A stretch of 64,000 bases of DNA. It comes from Streptomyces sp. NBC_00691 (GTDB lineage Bacteria; Actinomycetota; Actinomycetes; Streptomycetales; Streptomycetaceae). The stretch spans positions 2,520,501-2,584,500 of the forward strand of contig NZ_CP109007.1 of the NCBI RefSeq assembly GCF_036226665.1, read 5' to 3'. Of this stretch, positions 61,174 through 64,000 are shown in pieces (within the stretch, counting starts at the first letter, position 1; each line of letters opens with the position of its first letter). The notes below the pieces were generated by a model. The model was given only the letters and a program-made list of their open reading frames with translations. It had not been told where the DNA came from and did not search any database. Made by a program: the position numbers and the translations under genes.

Positions 61174-61824
61174 ATGCCCGTCGGCACTGTCTACGCGCGT
61201 CGACTCGCCGTGCTCGCCACCTCGGCCGCGCTCACCGCCACCGGCTTCCTCGCCACGGCCCCGGCCGCCCAGGCCGCCATGCCCACCCCTGTCAGCGCCG
61301 CCACCGCCCGCACCTACCTGGCCGCCCTCACCGTGAAGGCGGAAGGTTCCTCCTCCGGCTACAGCAGGGATCTCTTCCCCCACTGGATCACCCAGTCCGG
61401 CGCCTGCAACACCCGCGAGACCGTCCTCAAGCGCGACGGCGTGAACGTCGTCACGGACTCCAGCTGCGCCGCGACCAGCGGCAGTTGGTACTCGCAGTAC
61501 GACGGCGCCACCTGGACCGCCGCCGCCGACCTCGACATCGACCACATGGTCCCGCTCGCCGAGGCCTGGCGCTCGGGCGCCAACGCGTGGACCACCTCGC
61601 AGCGCCAGTCCTTCGCGAACGACCTGACCCGGCCGCAGCTGATAGCCGTGACCGACAACGTCAACCAGTCGAAGGGCGACCAGGACCCGGCGGAGTGGCT
61701 GCCTTCGCGGACCGCGTACCGCTGCACGTACGCGCGCGCGTGGGTGCACGTGAAGTACTACTGGAACCTCAGCGTCGACTCCGCCGAGAAGAGCGCCCTC
61801 CAGTCCGTGCTCAACGGCTGCTGA
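61174..61824 (+). CDS. Secreted HNH-type nuclease
   Basis: 216 residues. The signal peptide (about 1-35, cleaved after AQA) is followed by a DUF1524/HNH-like domain. The metal His lies in DLDIDHMVPLAEAW and the Asn/Lys block is NVNQSKGDQDPAEWLP, as in secreted streptomycete DNases. It would degrade extracellular DNA or RNA for phosphate. Three or four Cys suggest disulfides. The ATG is at 61174 with GGGAG upstream. A long hairpin follows at 61855. Confidence 0.9.
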   Translation: MPVGTVYARRLAVLATSAALTATGFLATAPAAQAAMPTPVSAATARTYLAALTVKAEGSSSGYSRDLFPHWITQSGACNTRETVLKRDGVNVVTDSSCAATSGSWYSQYDGATWTAAADLDIDHMVPLAEAWRSGANAWTTSQRQSFANDLTRPQLIAVTDNVNQSKGDQDPAEWLPSRTAYRCTYARAWVHVKYYWNLSVDSAEKSALQSVLNGC

Positions 61825-61854
61825 GAACACCGCCGCTGACCGCTCGCCGACAAG

Positions 61855-61896
61855 GGCCACCGGGAAGTGAACCCCACCACACACTTCCCGGTGGCC
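61855..61896 (+). terminator. Hairpin terminator
   Basis: Perfect 15-bp stem GGCCACCGGGAAGTG / CACTTCCCGGTGGCC with a 12-base loop. Confidence 0.87.
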
Positions 61897-61907
61897 TGAT
61901 GTTGAAC

Positions 61908-61937
61908 TTGCAAGCACTAGTGAGGGGTGCCTAACCT
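61908..61937 (+). promoter_or_regulatory. Candidate sigma-70-type promoter of the DoxX gene
   Basis: TTGCAA and TAACCT separated by 18 bp, about 70 bp upstream of the DoxX start. Pattern match only. Confidence 0.45.
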
Positions 61938-62009
61938 GACGGCCTCATCGGTTTCCGTCCCCACTCCCCGTCCACCCCACGGACGGGGCCAGGCCGAAGG
62001 AGTCCCCCC

Positions 62010-62579
62010 ATGAACACCCCGAACACCCCGAACACCCCGAAAACCTCGAATACCTCGAACAGCCCGAGAAGTCAGCGGAATTCTGTACGTCCCGGAGGCG
62101 TGAGCACGCTCGCGGGCCGCCTCGACCAGTCACAGCCGTACGCACTGGGCCTCTTCCGCATCGTCGTCGGCCTGCTCTTCGCCTGCCACGGCGCCGCCTC
62201 GCTCTTCGGCGTCCTCGGCGGCGCGATGGGCGGCGGGACGGTCCCGGCCGGCACCTGGCCGAGCTGGTACGCCGCCGTCATCCAGCTCGGCGCCGGCGGC
62301 CTGGTCCTGTTCGGCCTGGGCACCCGGAGCGCCGCGTTCCTCGCCTCGGGCTCGATGGCGTACGCGTACTTCAAGGTCCACCAGCCGGAGTCCCTCTTCC
62401 CGCTGCAGAACGGCGGCGAGACCGCGGCCCTGTTCTGCTGGGCCTTCGCGCTCCTCGTGTTCACCGGGCCGGGCGCGCTCGCCCTCGACGGCCTGTTCCG
62501 CGGCCGGGTCGGCGCGGGCGCCACGGCGCGCGGGACGGCCCAGGAGCGCGAGGAGCAGGCCACCCCGGTGACGGCCTGA
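62010..62579 (+). CDS. DoxX family membrane protein
   Basis: 189 residues. A polar N-terminus with an NTPNTPNTPKTSNTSN repeat precedes four membrane helices of DoxX type (LGLFRIVVGLLFACHGAASLFG, the family signature, then AAVIQLGAGGLVLFGLG and two more). DoxX proteins act in membrane redox homeostasis in mycobacteria (with SodA); the role here is unknown. The start is ATG at 62010 with GAAGGAG upstream. The DNA behind the repeat is a tandem AACACCCCG run. Confidence 0.85.
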   Translation: MNTPNTPNTPKTSNTSNSPRSQRNSVRPGGVSTLAGRLDQSQPYALGLFRIVVGLLFACHGAASLFGVLGGAMGGGTVPAGTWPSWYAAVIQLGAGGLVLFGLGTRSAAFLASGSMAYAYFKVHQPESLFPLQNGGETAALFCWAFALLVFTGPGALALDGLFRGRVGAGATARGTAQEREEQATPVTA

Positions 62580-62752
62580 GCCATGCCGCCACCGGCGAGG
62601 TGAGCCCGCTCGGCGCGAAGGCCTGAGCGGACCCGCCGCGGCGGCCCCCAGGCACCGCGGCCGCACTCCGGAGCCCACGCACCGGAGCCCGCGCACCGGA
62701 GCGGCCCGGCAGAGCCTCGCGCCCGACGCGCCTCGCTCCCGGAGTCGCATAC

Positions 62753-62795
62753 AGGAAAGGGCCGGACCACGCAGCACGCGTTCCGGCCCTTTCCT
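62753..62795 (+). terminator. Hairpin terminator
   Basis: 14-bp stem AGGAAAGGGCCGGA / TCCGGCCCTTTCCT with a 15-base loop in the 349-bp gap after DoxX. The rest of this gap has only short CACCGGAGC direct repeats near 62660-62705. Confidence 0.82.
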
Positions 62796-62928
62796 CTGTC
62801 CTCTTCACCCGGAACCGGCCCCTCAGCCCCGGCACTTTCGCGCAGAGTCGCACACGTTCGCGCGGGTCCGGCCACGCCCGGCACCCGCCCGGCGGGCGGC
62901 TCCCCGCCTCCGCGTAGGCTCTGCCCCT

Positions 62929-63558
62929 GTGAATCTGCTCGACAGCCTCGGCTCGCTGCGGTCCCTCACCGCCGGGCCATGGATCTACCCGGTGGTGGCG
63001 ACGTCGATCCTGCTCGACGTCTTCCTGCCCGTGCTGCCGAGCGGCTTCCTCGTGATCACCGCCGCCACGGCTGCGGCGTCGGCCACCGCAGCCACCCCCG
63101 ACGTACCGTCCCTCCTCCCCCTGCTGCTCTGCGCGGCCGGCGCCTCGGTGCTCGGCGACTTCCTCGCCTACCGGCTGGCCCTACGGGGTGGCGCCAGGCT
63201 CGACCGGACGATCGCCCGGTCCCGGCGCCTGTCCATGGCGCAGGAACGTCTCGGCACCGCACTGGCCCGGGGCGGCGGGCTGCTCGTCGTCCTCGCGCGC
63301 TTCGCACCGGCGGGCCGCTCGGTGGTCTCGCTGGGCGCGGGCGCGGCGAAGCGGCGCGCGGAGGAGTTCCTGCCGTGGTCGGCCCTGGCGGGCGTGACCT
63401 GGGCCTCGTACAGCGTGGGGCTCGGCTGGCTGGGCGGGCAGTGGCTGGGCGCGACGTGGTTCAGCGCGGGAGTGTCGACCCTCGCGCTCTTCCTCGCCGG
63501 CGGGCTCGCCGCCTACCTCATACGGCGTCCGGCTGGGGCTCCCGCGCCTGCCTCCTGA
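62929..63558 (+). CDS. VTT/DedA-type membrane protein
   Basis: 209 residues with about five helices. The re-entrant signature LDVFLPVLPSGFLVITAA and the second block GGGLLVVLARFAPAGRSVVSLGAG with the conserved Arg are typical of VTT/DedA (SNARE-associated) proteins, linked to lipid scrambling or proton-coupled transport. The start is GTG at 62929. Its 3' end overlaps the convergent DUF2277 gene by 41 bp. Confidence 0.85.
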   Translation: MNLLDSLGSLRSLTAGPWIYPVVATSILLDVFLPVLPSGFLVITAATAAASATAATPDVPSLLPLLLCAAGASVLGDFLAYRLALRGGARLDRTIARSRRLSMAQERLGTALARGGGLLVVLARFAPAGRSVVSLGAGAAKRRAEEFLPWSALAGVTWASYSVGLGWLGGQWLGATWFSAGVSTLALFLAGGLAAYLIRRPAGAPAPAS

Positions 63559-63805
63559 CCTCGGGCTGCGCCGGGTGTGCGTGATGCGCGTGATGCGCAC
63601 CCCGTACCTCCAGGCCGTCGAGGAGTCTCGCGGTCGCGTCGGCGATCTCGTCCACGGCCCGCTCGAAGACCTCACGGTTGTGGGCGGCGGGGGCGCGGAA
63701 CCCGGAGACCTTGCGGACGTACTGCAGGGCGGCGGCGCGGATGTCCTCCACGGTCGCCTCCTCGGGCAGCGCGGGCGGTCGGAGCGTCTTGATGCTGCGG
63801 CACAT
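63518..63805 (-). CDS. DUF2277 domain protein
   Basis: 95 residues. MCRSIKTLRPP at the N-terminus and ALQYVRKVSGFRAPAAHNREVFERAVDEIA are the DUF2277 hallmarks, a small cytoplasmic helical family of unknown function. The C-terminal tail is His/Gln-rich (HHAHHAHPAQ). The start is ATG at 63805. Confidence 0.9.
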   Translation of the reverse strand: MCRSIKTLRPPALPEEATVEDIRAAALQYVRKVSGFRAPAAHNREVFERAVDEIADATARLLDGLEVRGAHHAHHAHPAQPEVRRQAREPQPDAV

Positions 63806-63882
63806 GCCTCCAGTGTGGCGCGCCGCACTGACAATCGCCGGGAACGGAGTCACCGGGCACTCCCGGGGGCGGCCCGCAGGCC

Positions 63883-64000
63883 TCAGGACAGCCCCCGCCG
63901 GCTCCGCGCGTTGATCTCGGCGGCCCGGGCGCGCAGCTCGCGCAGCGGCGTGGCGGGCTGCACGTCGGCGGGCTCGGCCTCCCACTCGGCGCCACCGTGG
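63883..64000 (-). CDS. Partial C-terminus of an unidentified protein
   Basis: An open frame enters from the right edge and stops with TGA at 63883-63885. The visible 39 residues end in TPLRELRARAAEINARSRRGLS, a helical, Arg-rich tail. The family cannot be named from this fragment. Confidence 0.5.
   Translation of the reverse strand, partial: HGGAEWEAEPADVQPATPLRELRARAAEINARSRRGLS

Noticed and set aside
61932..61937. Iron-box half-site (GCCTAACCT) before DoxX
   Set aside because: Only half of the consensus is present; the surrounding bases do not complete it.

Overview
The window is high-GC actinobacterial DNA, most likely from a Streptomyces chromosome. Third-position GC is extreme, GTG starts are frequent, many genes overlap by 1-4 bp (ATGA, GTGA and TGATG junctions), and typical streptomycete families are present: a DUF397/XRE/HATPase triad, DHA2 drug exporters, proline-rich membrane proteins and a DmdR/IdeR-type iron box. 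I saw no rRNA, tRNA, CRISPR array, insertion sequence, prophage or recognisable large biosynthetic cluster. Family names and comparisons with other species come from memory, not from searches.

Layout. 0-7 kb: RNB-type ribonuclease, YaaA, KDPG-type aldolase, then a coupled minus-strand operon (Nif3-like, zinc-ribbon coiled-coil, RNase H/phosphatase fusion, GNAT). 7-10 kb: iron-box-controlled siderophore-binding lipoprotein, a hypothetical protein and a 42-residue ORF. 10-13 kb: SDR, zinc alcohol dehydrogenase and MaoC operon. 13-16.6 kb: ABC exporter with a DesK/DesR-like two-component system. 16.6-23 kb: secreted PLD-like protein, MFS exporter, SCPx-like thiolase and a double-length acyl-CoA dehydrogenase. 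23-28.7 kb: an accessory patch with a MerR regulator, small unknowns, the DUF397/XRE/HATPase triad and a methyltransferase. 28.8-34.6 kb: envelope proteins, a lipoprotein amidase and an F420-type oxidoreductase. 34.8-38 kb: a glycosyltransferase, methyltransferase and alpha/alpha-toroid operon, divergent from a TetR regulator that looks like KstR. 39-43.2 kb: two lipoproteins, aldehyde dehydrogenase plus ferredoxin, and a metallo-beta-lactamase-fold hydrolase. 43.2-49.2 kb: a cobalamin riboswitch followed by a five-gene ECF-type transport operon with two membrane-anchored secreted proteins. 49.4-64 kb: secreted lytic-transglycosylase-like protein, divergent FadA5-like thiolase and CYP125-like P450, a MhuD-like heme monooxygenase, an MFS-MarR fusion, a secreted HNH nuclease and miscellaneous genes.

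Two themes tie the window together. First, a sterol or branched-lipid beta-oxidation set is scattered over 40 kb: KstR, FadE34-like, SCPx-like thiolase, MaoC, SDR, ADH, F420-type oxidoreductase, CYP125, FadA5 and perhaps ALDH plus ferredoxin. Five sites match, or match with one mismatch, the KstR half-site pattern TnnAACnnGTTnnA, and they sit at four of these promoters. A second palindrome, CTGACGGTACGTCAG, recurs at four promoters, three of which also have KstR-like sites. Second, a B12-regulated import operon carries an alpha/alpha-toroid protein and a separate small surface protein. These resemble the two domains of vertebrate transcobalamin or intrinsic factor split over two genes. That is inference and the most interesting hypothesis here.
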